A DNA stretch of 64,000 nt from Sebaldella termitidis ATCC 33386 (GCF_000024405.1 NC_013517.1:1550001-1614000), one strand, 5' to 3'; positions 25,357-34,707 are shown, counted from the stretch's first letter. Numbers and translations: made by a program. The notes: generated by a model from the sequence alone, not told the origin.

Positions 25357-26385
25357 ATGAAAAAAATAATGTTTCTTTTATTTTCTCTGCTGCTTTTGGT
25401 TTTAACAGTTTCTTGCGGGGGTGAATCAAAAGGAGGAGCGGAAGGAACACCGGAAGCAAAGCCCGGAAAGAAAAAAGTACTTGGTATAGTAATGCCTAAT
25501 GCAACTCACGGATTTCTCGGGGAAAGTATAAAGCATGCCGAGGCAGAAGCTAAGGCACTTGCAGAATCTCAGGGATTCGAGTATAAGTTTTTGACATCAA
25601 GTGAAGCTTCGGAACAAAACAACCAGATGGATACGCTTATTAATGAAAAAGTAGATGCTATAGTACTTTGGCCTCATAACGGAGATGAGCTGCGTTCTAC
25701 AGCGCAGGCAGCCATGGATGCAGGAATTCCGCTTATTGTGTATGACAGACTGATAAACAACTTTACACCTACAGCGACTATAATGGGTGATAATACAGGA
25801 ATCGGAGAAATGACAGGAAATTATCTGAATAAATATTTCGAGGAAGATCTGAAAGCCGGAGAAGTTCTTGTACTAGAATTCTTAGGAGATAACTCGACTG
25901 TACCGCAGCAAAGACATGACGGATTTATGGCGACAGCAGATAAAAACATAAAAATAGTGCAAAGCTTTAATACAAACTGGCAGAGACAAAAAGCACAGGA
26001 GCAGATGGAAAACTTCCTGAATACTTCAAAACCTGAGGATATCGAAAAAATAAAAGCTGTGATAACTCAGGATGATGAAGTGGAAATGGGTATCCTTGAT
26101 GCTATAAATGCATATAAAGGCTCTGCAAAAATAAATATAAAATTAGTTACGGGAGTAAGTGCGAGAAAAGAAAATCTTGATACTTTTGAAAAAGAAAAAT
26201 TAGACCAGGTAACATATGCTTTTTCACCTGCAATGGTAAGAGAGGCAGTACAGCTTGGGGCTGACGTGCTGAACGGAAAAACACTTGAAAAAGAATATAT
26301 TATAAAAACAGTGGAAGTAGACAGAAATAATGTAAATGATTTCAGAAACTCAGATATTTATAAAATCAGATACAGTATTCAGTAA
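25357..26385 (+). CDS. Sugar-binding lipoprotein of an ABC importer (RbsB/XylF type)
   Basis: Protein of 342 residues with a lipoprotein signal peptide (MKKIMFLLFSLLLLVL, then TVSCGG). The mature protein has the two-domain periplasmic-binding fold of cluster B: LGIVMPNATHGFLGESIKHA, VDAIVLWPHNGDE, GIPLIVYDRLI and KAVITQDDEVEMGILDAI. This group binds pentoses, hexoses, inositol and related polyols. VYDR resembles the xylose and ribose binders, but specificity cannot be assigned. It lies 36 bases after the isomerase gene, with AGGAGG-like TTGGAGG before ATG. Confidence 0.92.
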   Translation: MKKIMFLLFSLLLLVLTVSCGGESKGGAEGTPEAKPGKKKVLGIVMPNATHGFLGESIKHAEAEAKALAESQGFEYKFLTSSEASEQNNQMDTLINEKVDAIVLWPHNGDELRSTAQAAMDAGIPLIVYDRLINNFTPTATIMGDNTGIGEMTGNYLNKYFEEDLKAGEVLVLEFLGDNSTVPQQRHDGFMATADKNIKIVQSFNTNWQRQKAQEQMENFLNTSKPEDIEKIKAVITQDDEVEMGILDAINAYKGSAKINIKLVTGVSARKENLDTFEKEKLDQVTYAFSPAMVREAVQLGADVLNGKTLEKEYIIKTVEVDRNNVNDFRNSDIYKIRYSIQ

Positions 26386-26460
26386 TAAATATTTTTAGAT
26401 TTTACACAATAAAAAAATATAAAGCTGATAAATGATCTTTACTTAGAAGGTTGTGAAATA

Positions 26461-27957
26461 ATGTTATTGGAGATGAAAAATATATCAAAATTTTTTGGTC
26501 CGGTAAAAGCTTTATCAGGGGTCGATTTTTCTGTACAGAGAGCGTCCATTCACGGGCTGCTCGGTGAAAACGGTGCAGGGAAATCTACCCTTATGAATAT
26601 TTTATCAGGAACCATACCTCTTTCTGAAGGCGATATTTATTTTCAGGATGAGAAAATAGATGAGATGACAACTAATAAATCAAAAAAACTCGGGATTCGT
26701 TTTATACATCAGGAATTAAACCTTATTAATGACCTGAAAGTATATGAAAACTTATTTTTAAGTGAGGAAATAAAAAATAAGTTTGGTTTTCTTGATAAAA
26801 AAGCCATGATTGAAAAATCACGGGAAATAATAAAGAAGCTGAAAATGACTATAAATCCTGAAGAGATAGTGGAATATCTGGATATGCCACAAAAGCAGAT
26901 GATAGAAATAGCGAAGGCGTTATTGTTTGATTCCAAGCTGATAATAATGGATGAACCTACGACAGCACTAACAAATAAGGAGATAGACTCGCTTTTTGAT
27001 ATAATGAGGTTTTTGAAAGAAGAGGGAGTAAGTATTATTTATATTTCACACAAAATGCCGGAGCTTTTTAGTATTTGTGATGATTATACCGTACTTCGCG
27101 ACGGCAGATTTATACAGACCGGAAAATTTTCCGATATAAATGAAAAAATGGCTACAGAGCTTCTGGTGGGGAGAAAGCTCGTGGAAGACGAGCTGGAAGC
27201 CGGAGAAATTCCGGATATACCTCTTTTGAAAGTAAATAATTTTTCTGGGAAAACTTTTAAAAATATTAGTTTTGATGTGAAAAAAGGAGAGATAATAGCG
27301 ATTACAGGTCTCTACGGAGATGGGAGGGCAGAATTCGCCGAAGCACTTTTTGGTGCTTATCCGCTGGATGAAGGTGAAATGTATCTGAATGATAAAAAAG
27401 TAAATATGTCTTCTATAAAAAACGTAATAGCAAGCGGTATTTCCCTTGTTCCCAGAAACAGGAAAGAAAAAGGAATAATAAAAGACCTGAGTATTCAGGA
27501 TAATTTGTCCATTGCTTTTTTTAAGAATATGCATAAAAAATTATTTATAAACAAAAATGAAGAAACAGAAAGATATAATAAAAATAAGGAGCTTATCAAT
27601 ATAAAAGCAGATAATCCCTCAGATCTGATAACGTCGCTGAGCGGGGGGAACCAGCAGAAAGTTATTATTTCCAGATGGCTGGAGCTGGATTCTGATGTAT
27701 ATATACTGGATAATCCTACACAGGGAATAGATGTGGGGGCCAAGTTTGAGATATATAAAATAATGCATAATCTGGCTGCTGCAGGAAAATCTGTTGTTGT
27801 ATTCAGTTCGGAGTTCCCTGAAATCTGGAAAACTTCCCACAGATGCATAGTTATGTATAAAGGAAATATAAATACTATTTTGGACAGGGAAAATCTCACT
27901 GAGGAAAATATAATGTACTACGCAACAGGTTCAAATTTGGAGGTAAAAAATGACTAA
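26461..27957 (+). CDS. Sugar ABC importer ATPase with two NBDs (RbsA/MglA type)
   Basis: Protein of 498 residues. NBD1 has Walker A GENGAGKST (about residue 37) and Walker B LIIMDEPTTAL. Its signature position reads YLDMPQKQM and lacks the usual LSGGQ Ser-Gly core. NBD2 has the degenerate Walker A region ITGLYGDGRAEF and an intact signature LSGGNQQK with VYILDNPTQGIDVG. One degenerate site is characteristic of this monosaccharide ATPase family. It is coupled to the permease gene by an 8-base overlap. With the lipoprotein and permease it forms a high-affinity sugar uptake system. Confidence 0.94.
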   Translation: MLLEMKNISKFFGPVKALSGVDFSVQRASIHGLLGENGAGKSTLMNILSGTIPLSEGDIYFQDEKIDEMTTNKSKKLGIRFIHQELNLINDLKVYENLFLSEEIKNKFGFLDKKAMIEKSREIIKKLKMTINPEEIVEYLDMPQKQMIEIAKALLFDSKLIIMDEPTTALTNKEIDSLFDIMRFLKEEGVSIIYISHKMPELFSICDDYTVLRDGRFIQTGKFSDINEKMATELLVGRKLVEDELEAGEIPDIPLLKVNNFSGKTFKNISFDVKKGEIIAITGLYGDGRAEFAEALFGAYPLDEGEMYLNDKKVNMSSIKNVIASGISLVPRNRKEKGIIKDLSIQDNLSIAFFKNMHKKLFINKNEETERYNKNKELINIKADNPSDLITSLSGGNQQKVIISRWLELDSDVYILDNPTQGIDVGAKFEIYKIMHNLAAAGKSVVVFSSEFPEIWKTSHRCIVMYKGNINTILDRENLTEENIMYYATGSNLEVKND

Positions 27958-28939
27958 TGGCGGAAAACAAATGTCTTTTCTTAATAAAGCAAGTTTTAAT
28001 AAAACAAATCTGCAAAAATTTTATAGTAATTACAGTTATCTGGTTTCATTTCTGATACTGTTTTCTATAGCCACTATAATAAACCCGAGATTTTTATCAT
28101 ATACCAATCTGAGTACGCTTCTGAAGCAGGCGGCAATAATAGGGATAGTGGCATTGGGAATGAATCTGGTAATTATTGCCGGAATGATAGATCTGTCTGT
28201 AGGCTCGCTGGTGGCATTAACAGCAGGACTCGGGGTTATAGTGCTGAATTCTACGGGAAGCATATTTTTAACATTGATATTTTCTCTTGTATTCGGGACT
28301 ATTCTCGGGGGAATTAACGGAATACTTATAACTAAAGGGAAAATAGCTCCGTTTATAGTAACACTCGCTACAATGTCGGCTTTCAGATCGATTATTGTGC
28401 AGCTGGGACAGGGAGGACCTTTTAATGTAGGGGAAAAGTCATATAATACTTTTCGTCTTATAGCTGCTGGAGAAACACTGGGAATTCCTAACCTTGCAAT
28501 CATATTTATAATTACGGCAGTGATAATTTCCATAATAATGAATAAAACAAAATTCGGAAGATATGTTTATGCGGTGGGAAGTAATGAAAATGCAACCAAT
28601 CTTACAGGTATAAATGTAAATAGGATGAAGAATGCAGTTTTCTGTATTACCGGACTGCTTTCAGGACTTTCGGCTTTTCTTCTTTCATCAAGACTTACAT
28701 CAATAACAGCACCTAATGCAGGTATGGGATTTGAGCTTGATGCGATAGCCTCGGTAGCAATAGGCGGAACAGCAATGAACGGAGGAAGAGGAAAGGTTTT
28801 CGGAACATTTCTCGGGGCGATAATGCTTCAGATGATAAATAATATACTGGTTATAGCTAATATACCACCGTTTTTGGAAGGGCTTGTAAAAGGAATCATC
28901 ATTATAGTCGCTGTGTTATTCCAAAGTAAAAATAAGTGA
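27950..28939 (+). CDS. Sugar ABC importer permease (RbsC type)
   Basis: Protein of 329 residues with eight to ten membrane helices. Conserved RbsC-family segments include GIVALGMNLVIIAGMIDLSV with GSLVALT, NGILITKGKIAPFIVTLATM and the cytosolic coupling motif SVAIGGTAMNGGRG. The start overlaps the ATPase stop by eight bases. Only one permease gene is present, so it should act as a homodimer, as in the ribose system. Confidence 0.94.
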   Translation: MTNGGKQMSFLNKASFNKTNLQKFYSNYSYLVSFLILFSIATIINPRFLSYTNLSTLLKQAAIIGIVALGMNLVIIAGMIDLSVGSLVALTAGLGVIVLNSTGSIFLTLIFSLVFGTILGGINGILITKGKIAPFIVTLATMSAFRSIIVQLGQGGPFNVGEKSYNTFRLIAAGETLGIPNLAIIFIITAVIISIIMNKTKFGRYVYAVGSNENATNLTGINVNRMKNAVFCITGLLSGLSAFLLSSRLTSITAPNAGMGFELDAIASVAIGGTAMNGGRGKVFGTFLGAIMLQMINNILVIANIPPFLEGLVKGIIIIVAVLFQSKNK

Positions 28940-28955
28940 TGAAGGGAGATAAAAT

Positions 28956-30089
28956 ATGAAAACTTATAAAGCAGGAGTAATAGGAACAGGATTTATCGGC
29001 GTGGCACACGTAGAAGCACTTAGAAGACTGGGGAATATAGAGGTAGTTGCTATTACCGATACACAGGATCATAAAATAAAAGCTGAAATGATGAATATAC
29101 CAAACAGCTTTGCAGACTATAAAGAGATGATGGACACACTCGAGCTTGATATGATTCATATCTGTACACCAAATAATACACATCATGAAATAGCCATGTA
29201 TGCAATGAAAAAAGGAATAAATGTAGTGTGTGAAAAACCCATGACAAAAACAGCTGATGAAGCAAAAGAAATGTACGAGTATGCAAAGGAACATAATATA
29301 GTAAATGCCGTAAATTTTCATAACCGTTTTAATCCCATGGTTCATCAGATAAAAAGAATGGCTTCCGGCGGAGAGCTTGGAGAAATTATTTCTGTTCACG
29401 GAGGATATGTGCAGGACTGGCTTTTGCTGGAAACAGACTTCAACTGGAGAATAAACAGCAAGGAGTCAGGGCAGACAAGGGCTGTGGCGGATATAGGATC
29501 ACACTGGATTGATACTGTGGAATATGTAACACAACTAAAAGTTACTGAGATTTTTGCTGAATTTTTGACATATCATAAAAAAAGAAAGAAATTCCTAAAG
29601 CCTGTGGAAACTTTTTCCAAGGCTCAGGAGGATGCAGAGTATGAGGAAGTACCTATAGATACAGAGGATATAGCTGTGGTAATGCTTCGTTTTGATAACG
29701 GGGCAATTGGAAATGCTTTCATTTCTCAAATGTTCTCCGGAAGAAAAAATAAGATTTCTATATTTATAGGCGGAAGCAAGCAATCGGCAGAATGGGATTC
29801 AGAGAGACTCAATGAGATGATAATAGGAGAAAGAGATAACTTTAATAAGATATTTGATAAAGATCCGGCTATACTAAGTCCGGAAACACAGAAAATAGTA
29901 GATTATCCCGGAGGACATGTGGAAGGATTTCCGGATACGTTCAAGCAGTGTTTTCGACAGGTATACAGCAGTATAGCTGACAAGGGAAAGGATTATGATT
30001 TTGCTACTTTTGAAGACGGATACAGACAGATGATTCTGGAAGAAAAGATTTTCGAGAGTGCAAACAGCGGGAAGTGGGTTAAAGTGTAG
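28956..30089 (+). CDS. Gfo/Idh/MocA-family NAD(P)-dependent oxidoreductase
   Basis: Protein of 377 residues behind GAAGGGAG. The Rossmann fold starts at once (AGVIGTGFIGVAHVEAL), with the family motif VVCEKPMTKT at about residue 95 carrying the catalytic Lys. The C-terminal half-barrel contains DIGSHWIDTVEYV, where Asp and His take part in substrate binding. Such enzymes oxidise sugars, inositols or other polyols to keto forms. In this operon it is paired with a sugar importer and a TIM-barrel isomerase but no kinase, which suggests oxidation as the first catabolic step. A terminator ends the operon. Confidence 0.92.
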   Translation: MKTYKAGVIGTGFIGVAHVEALRRLGNIEVVAITDTQDHKIKAEMMNIPNSFADYKEMMDTLELDMIHICTPNNTHHEIAMYAMKKGINVVCEKPMTKTADEAKEMYEYAKEHNIVNAVNFHNRFNPMVHQIKRMASGGELGEIISVHGGYVQDWLLLETDFNWRINSKESGQTRAVADIGSHWIDTVEYVTQLKVTEIFAEFLTYHKKRKKFLKPVETFSKAQEDAEYEEVPIDTEDIAVVMLRFDNGAIGNAFISQMFSGRKNKISIFIGGSKQSAEWDSERLNEMIIGERDNFNKIFDKDPAILSPETQKIVDYPGGHVEGFPDTFKQCFRQVYSSIADKGKDYDFATFEDGYRQMILEEKIFESANSGKWVKV

Positions 30090-30132
30090 GGGACTTAATA
30101 TGTCTATACCAAAATTTTAAATAATAATAAGA

Positions 30133-30162
30133 AGAATCGGCGGGTAATTGCCGGTTCTTTTA
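30133..30162 (+). terminator. Terminator of the sugar operon
   Basis: AGAATCGGC pairs with GCCGGTTCT (one G-U pair) around an eight-base loop, followed by TTTTA. Confidence 0.75.
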
Positions 30163-30244
30163 AGTTTATTGTCATTTAATATGTTTTTTGGCGTAATGCT
30201 TTGTTTATCTTTGAAAAGATGTTATTAAAACAGAAGGATGTATT

Positions 30245-30272
30245 TTGTTATTTTGAAAATTAGTGTTAAAAT
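30245..30272 (+). promoter_or_regulatory. Candidate promoter for the 180-residue membrane protein gene
   Basis: TTGTTA and TAAAAT hexamers are spaced by 16 bp, about 37 bases before the start codon. Confidence 0.4.
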
Positions 30273-30308
30273 AGACGTATAAACAGGTAATTGGTATAAG
30301 GAGAAAAT

Positions 30309-30851
30309 ATGAAGGAAATAAAATTTTATTACTGTAACAGGTTTATTCTTCATTTTATCTGGTTTGGTATGACACTTGCGGGCTTTATAATATTTATAAT
30401 TTTATTCAGAAACTGGCTCGGAACTGTAGGAATCGAACCAAACGGGCGTTTTATCTCAGACTGGTGGTTTGAACATAAGGCTGTTTTTATTTTTGTAATA
30501 TTTGTGATTCCCTGTATAGCGTATTGTGTCATATTTTTGTTAAGTATGGTTATTACTGTTATTCTTCAGAATAAAAAAGGGAAATGCATATTTTATGATG
30601 ACTTTTGTGTAATAACTTTTAGCAGAAAAATCCGGATAAATTACAGTGATATCAAAAATATAAAATATACTCCTATATACACTTCACTGGCTTATCTTGG
30701 ACGTACACCGCATAAGCTTATAATAAAAACAAAAAAGAAGAGGATAAAAATTAATATGTCTTTGAAGGAATCATGGTTTAACAGGAAAAAGCCGGTTACG
30801 CTGGAAGTGCTTTATATGGAATTACTGGGAGAATATAGTAAGAGCAGTTAA
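30309..30851 (+). CDS. Membrane protein with C-terminal PH-like domain, unknown
   Basis: Protein of 180 residues, ATG after AAGGAG. Two membrane helices (about residues 14-36 and 58-82) are followed by a basic beta-rich tail that reads like a bacterial PH-type domain (KCIFYDDFCVITFSRKIRIN, then YSDIKNIKYTPI). Many small Gram-positive-type and fusobacterial proteins have this layout. No function was recognised. It stands alone between terminators and the DUF3592 gene. Confidence 0.6.
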   Translation: MKEIKFYYCNRFILHFIWFGMTLAGFIIFIILFRNWLGTVGIEPNGRFISDWWFEHKAVFIFVIFVIPCIAYCVIFLLSMVITVILQNKKGKCIFYDDFCVITFSRKIRINYSDIKNIKYTPIYTSLAYLGRTPHKLIIKTKKKRIKINMSLKESWFNRKKPVTLEVLYMELLGEYSKSS

Positions 30852-30999
30852 AGATGAAGTTTTTGCTGTCAGGGATTTTTATGGTAAAGTTCAGTATTTG
30901 AAAACATTCAACAAATAATATAAATTGTACCATAATAAAGATTGCTAAAAAGCGAAAAATCTTATAAAATATAATAAATACAAAATAAGGAAGTGAAGA

Positions 31000-31404
31000 A
31001 TGGAATTATACCAAATAATAGTTATAGCATCCGTTTTTTTTTCGGGGATAACATTTTTGACTGTAAGCATCATAGGATTCAGAAGAGATAACTATATTAA
31101 AACACAAGGAATACCCGTTCAGGCAGAAGTAGTGGAGATAAAGCAGAGCGGCAGCAACTATAAGCCTGTAGTAGAGTACAATACTTCCAGAGGAAGGATA
31201 AGGGCTAAAAGTTTTTATTCTGGAAGCAGTGTGTTTTTTAATTGTAAAATCGGAGACAGAGTAAATATTTTCTACGATGAAAATAAGCCTGAAAGCTTTC
31301 GCTTTGAAAATAATAAAATCGGGATATTTTTATGGGGATTATTCTTTTTCTTCGGGGTGATGTCTTTAATAATGGCTTGTTTTATTCCGTTTGTACTGGT
31401 ATAG
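31000..31404 (+). CDS. DUF3592-like membrane protein
   Basis: Protein of 134 residues behind AAGGAAG. It has a membrane helix at each end (about residues 5-25 and 107-132) and between them a small beta domain with VQAEVVEIKQSGSNYKPVVE, GDRVNIFYDENKPES and a following Phe. This is the DUF3592 pattern. Function unknown. It may belong with the neighbouring membrane and secreted proteins, but spacing gives no clear operon. Confidence 0.7.
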   Translation: MELYQIIVIASVFFSGITFLTVSIIGFRRDNYIKTQGIPVQAEVVEIKQSGSNYKPVVEYNTSRGRIRAKSFYSGSSVFFNCKIGDRVNIFYDENKPESFRFENNKIGIFLWGLFFFFGVMSLIMACFIPFVLV

Positions 31405-31456
31405 CGGTTATGAAAAAAATGTACCTGCACTAGTCTGGGAAATATAGGAGGGAAAA

Positions 31457-32395
31457 ATGAAAAGAATATTTATTTTAGCATTGTTTTTTAATATGATATT
31501 ATACCCGGCAAGTTTGAAAAGCGGTGTTTATAAAGCAGAATATGATTATTCAAAAATTTCTGAAAATACATATATTAGGGAAAAAATAGTTCCCTGTGAA
31601 GAGCTTACTACTAATAATATTATGCAAAGATATAAATGCAGTGATCTGAAAGTATTTAAAGACGGGAAAAGAATATTCCTCAGAATAAAGAGCTACATGG
31701 ATACCGGAAATTTTGTTCACATGAACAGAGGGGATTATCTCGCCGAATTAAAAGATGGAAAGAATGGATCATACTATGGTAAAAATGATTATATAGATTT
31801 TCAGCTGATAAAAACAGGTGATAATGAACTGGAACTCACTGTTATTTCAAGAATAAAGTACTCTTCCACTGAATTTCCAATGCGGGGCGGAGCTTATGTG
31901 CCTGAGGGAAATGACAGAATTGTTTTTAAATATAAGGGGAAAATAACGGAAAATGATGAAAATGAATCTGTAAAATCTGCACAAGACTTCAAAGATACTG
32001 CAGAAGAGCTGGGAATAAATTACGGGAATTATAAAAAGCTGGAAAATGAAATTTATTATGGGGATAAAAAGGTAGAAGATGCTGATTTTGACAGTTTCAT
32101 TGTTTATAAAAGCAGTGTATATTATTCAATGGTATTTTCTGACTATGCCAAAGATAAAAACAATATATTTTATGCCGGAAAATTATGGAAGGTGCCGGAC
32201 TATAATTCATTTCAGTTTTTAGGGGAAAGCTATTCCAGGGATAAGGATAATATTTATTACAGCGGTAAGAAAATACGGGGTGCAGATTTGGAGACTTTCA
32301 GAATAATTAACTGGGCATATGCCAAGGATAAAAAATATGTCTATCTGAAAGGGGAAATAGTAAAAGGTGAGGATCCGGCTACATTTAAGCTGTGA
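31457..32395 (+). CDS. Secreted protein: N-terminal SGVY domain fused to DKNYY repeats
   Basis: Protein of 312 residues with a signal peptide (MKRIFILALFFNMILYPA). Residues 20-165 form a domain (LKSGVYKAEYD, DLKVFKDGKRIFL, SYYGKNDYIDF) that is clearly paralogous to the whole mature protein encoded next. Residues 185-312 are three to four DKNYY units (AKDKNNIFYAGK, SRDKDNIYYSGKKIRGADLETF). The two modules are therefore joined here and separate elsewhere. Expected location is periplasm or surface. No catalytic residues were recognised. Confidence 0.8.
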   Translation: MKRIFILALFFNMILYPASLKSGVYKAEYDYSKISENTYIREKIVPCEELTTNNIMQRYKCSDLKVFKDGKRIFLRIKSYMDTGNFVHMNRGDYLAELKDGKNGSYYGKNDYIDFQLIKTGDNELELTVISRIKYSSTEFPMRGGAYVPEGNDRIVFKYKGKITENDENESVKSAQDFKDTAEELGINYGNYKKLENEIYYGDKKVEDADFDSFIVYKSSVYYSMVFSDYAKDKNNIFYAGKLWKVPDYNSFQFLGESYSRDKDNIYYSGKKIRGADLETFRIINWAYAKDKKYVYLKGEIVKGEDPATFKL

Positions 32396-32439
32396 TATAA
32401 ATATACAGAATTGCAAATATAAAATGATCAGGAGGACAT

Positions 32440-32973
32440 ATGAAAAAGGTATTGATTTTGATAATGTTTTTTAGCGTATTGTCATATTCGGCAGGCTTAA
32501 AGAGTGGATTATACATTACAGATGAACCGCAGTTTGATTCTTTGATGATAAATTACAACAGCTATGGTGATTTGAAAGTATTTAAAGACGGAAAAACGGT
32601 ATTTCTTTCTGTAAAACTCTGGAGAGATACAGGGAATTGGAAAGCGGGAAATACAGGGCTGTATCTTTTGGAATTACAAGATCAGGGTGACGGGACATAT
32701 TACGGAAAAAATAATTTAGCGGAATTTTATATAAAAAGTCTGGATTCTGACAGCAATGAAATTGTAATTGATGTCATTTCAATGGATATGTATTCCAAAA
32801 TAAGCGATTCCCGAATCATAATGAGTGATCGTGAAACATTTATCACAGAGAAAAATATAAATATAGTTCTTAGGTACAGCAGAGGAATTACAAATGCTGA
32901 GGAGAAAGAAGTAAAGGACAGAATTGAAACATTTAGAAAGCAGCTGGAGAGTAAGAGGGATAATAAAAGTTAG
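32440..32973 (+). CDS. Secreted SGVY-domain protein, paralogue of the upstream N-terminus
   Basis: Protein of 177 residues, signal peptide MKKVLILIMFFSVLSYSAG, AGGAGG ribosome binding site. The mature part matches the first domain of the upstream protein in order and spacing (LKSGLYITDE, DLKVFKDGKTVFLSVK, RDTGNW, GTYYGKNNLAEFYI) and ends in a basic helix. It has no DKNYY repeats. It lies 44 bases after the upstream gene, so a duplicated pair is likely. Function unknown. Confidence 0.75.
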   Translation: MKKVLILIMFFSVLSYSAGLKSGLYITDEPQFDSLMINYNSYGDLKVFKDGKTVFLSVKLWRDTGNWKAGNTGLYLLELQDQGDGTYYGKNNLAEFYIKSLDSDSNEIVIDVISMDMYSKISDSRIIMSDRETFITEKNINIVLRYSRGITNAEEKEVKDRIETFRKQLESKRDNKS

Positions 32974-33063
32974 ATTATAAGGGAGAGAGAGGAACTGCTC
33001 TCCTTCTTAATTTTACAAAAAATATTTTGAAGTTATAGAAAATTTTATTATGAAGGTGGTTTG

Positions 33064-33798
33064 ATGAAAAAAATTATTTATTTACTGGCTTTATTATTGG
33101 TGATATTTAGCACAGTGTATACAAAAGAAACAGATATAGAAGAAATATTATTTAAACAATGGGATTTTTTAGTGAGGAACGAGAATGTTTATTATGGAAA
33201 ACAAAGAGTTCCTAATCTTGATTATATGAGTTTTAAGAAATTAAATGCTTATTATCTGAAAGATAGAAATGGAATTTATGCTGTTGAACCAACAATTGTT
33301 GTTACCGGTTGGGCGACCCTTGAAGACGATGAAAATTTTAATAATGAGAACTGGTATGAAGATAAAGTGACAGATCAGTGGTTTAGTGTGGAGATGAAAG
33401 CAGGGCTGATTTCACAGATAGGAACTGATAATTATGTATTGGACGGGCAGTATATATTCGGGAATGGTTATGCAGTAAACAGGACGGAATTAATACATCT
33501 GGGTAAAAATGCTGCATTTAAAGTAGATATGGGAACGTTGAGAATTATTGATACTGGTTTATTAAAGTGTGCTGATAATGATTTTAGATGTTTGTATAGC
33601 AGAAATATGCTGCTGAAAGATAAGAATGGTGTATATGTGATAGTTGACGGATATGATGAAGTGTCGGAAGTATATAAGATGAAAAGTGTTGATATTCCTA
33701 GTTTTGAAAAAACAGGGGCACATCTTTATAAGGATAAGAACAGGGCTTATACTTTGGAAGATTTATATAAAAAAGCTGTCAGAATGAAGAGAAATTAG
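33064..33798 (+). CDS. Secreted DKNYY-family protein (copy 1 of a duplicated pair)
   Basis: The start is the ATG after GGTGGTTTG. A TTG one codon earlier is also possible. The product has 244 residues with a signal peptide (hydrophobic residues 3-16, cleavage near VYTKE). One DKNYY-like unit (VYYGKQRVPNLDYMSFKKL) is followed by YLKDRNGIYAVE, a central non-repeat block around GWATLEDDENFNNENWYEDK and LDGQYIFGNGY, and a further unit (LLKDKNGVYVI). The gene at 37515 is a close paralogue with the same upstream sequence, so the two arose by duplication. Function unknown. Confidence 0.8.
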   Translation: MKKIIYLLALLLVIFSTVYTKETDIEEILFKQWDFLVRNENVYYGKQRVPNLDYMSFKKLNAYYLKDRNGIYAVEPTIVVTGWATLEDDENFNNENWYEDKVTDQWFSVEMKAGLISQIGTDNYVLDGQYIFGNGYAVNRTELIHLGKNAAFKVDMGTLRIIDTGLLKCADNDFRCLYSRNMLLKDKNGVYVIVDGYDEVSEVYKMKSVDIPSFEKTGAHLYKDKNRAYTLEDLYKKAVRMKRN

Positions 33799-33868
33799 AA
33801 TTTTGATAAAGAGTAACTTTTATCGTATATTAATATAAAAATACATAAAATATTGTTAGGAGACGGAT

Positions 33869-34483
33869 ATGAATTTACAGGAATTAACAGCTGAAGAATG
33901 TTTAAAACTGCCGGCAGATATTTTGCAATGGCTGAAAAAAGATTTGAATCTGGAAAATGTGGAAGATCAGGAAGAATTAAGAGAAAAATTTGATAACTTC
34001 ATTAATGAAGAATTTTCTATTTTTTATCATGATGGTGATTACTCCGGTGAAGTATTTGACTTTGATCAGGAGGGCGGATTTGTAATAGTTAACGGAAATG
34101 TAAATGCAGGTAAAAGTACTGCTTTTTATGGAATAACTATCGCATATATTACTGGCAATGTTATAACGAATAACTTTGTGACACAGGATTCCATAATTAT
34201 AATTAACGGAGATGTAACTGTTAACGAAAATCTCATTATTAGCGATTCCAGTACTTATCTGGAAATAAAAGGAAAACTGGATGCGAAAAATATCATTAAT
34301 CAGATTCCTGATGCAGACTCTGCCGAACGAATAAAAATTGGTACAATAGGACATTATGAAAATGTATATTTTAGCGAAAACAGTTATGGTCAGATGGGAA
34401 GTAAGGAACTTTTGGAGAAGATCGGATTTTCCGATGCAAAAGAATTGGATGAAATGACTGATATATGGAAAGCGGTGTATTAG
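33869..34483 (+). CDS. Hypothetical cytosolic protein with beta-helix-like core
   Basis: Protein of 204 residues, ATG after AGGAGACG. No signal peptide. An acidic helical N-terminus (residues 1-50) is followed by a run of short beta strands with repeated Asn-Gly-Asn turns (GGFVIVNGNVNAGKS, IIINGDVTVNENL, LEIKGKLDAKNI), reminiscent of small bactofilin or pectate-lyase-like beta-helices that act as polymerising or display scaffolds. The phrase NAGKST resembles a P-loop but lacks the GxxxxGK spacing. I recognise no family. Confidence 0.6.
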   Translation: MNLQELTAEECLKLPADILQWLKKDLNLENVEDQEELREKFDNFINEEFSIFYHDGDYSGEVFDFDQEGGFVIVNGNVNAGKSTAFYGITIAYITGNVITNNFVTQDSIIIINGDVTVNENLIISDSSTYLEIKGKLDAKNIINQIPDADSAERIKIGTIGHYENVYFSENSYGQMGSKELLEKIGFSDAKELDEMTDIWKAVY

Positions 34484-34643
34484 AAGAAAAATAATTAATA
34501 TTTTATTTTATGTACTTTAGCGGGTTTAATGTTATATGAATTCAGCTAAGGTATTTTTTATAGGAAATTTACAGTGAAAGAATAGTAAATATTGAATTTT
34601 TGCGTTTTATTCTAAATGATAAAGTAAAATTTATAAAAATATA

Positions 34644-34688
34644 TTGACAAAGTAGAATTCTACCTATATAATATTGGTAGAATTCTAC
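34644..34688 (+). promoter_or_regulatory. Promoter of the marR-MATE unit with two operator palindromes
   Basis: TTGACA (34644-34649) and TATAAT (34667-34672) match consensus exactly with 17 bp between. A perfect 12-base palindrome GTAGAATTCTAC fills the spacer (34652-34663) and recurs just downstream of the -10 box (34677-34688), centres 25 bp apart. This is the expected layout for tight autorepression by the MarR protein encoded next. Confidence 0.85.
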
Positions 34689-34707
34689 TTAAATAAAGAG
34701 GTAAAAT

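Noticed and set aside
28036-28533. 165-codon minus-strand frame opposite the sugar permease
   Set aside because: The plus-strand permease is unmistakable and the minus frame lacks a start signal.
33869-34483. NAGKST considered as a Walker A motif
   Set aside because: The GxxxxGK[ST] spacing is missing and the context is a beta-strand repeat with no Walker B.
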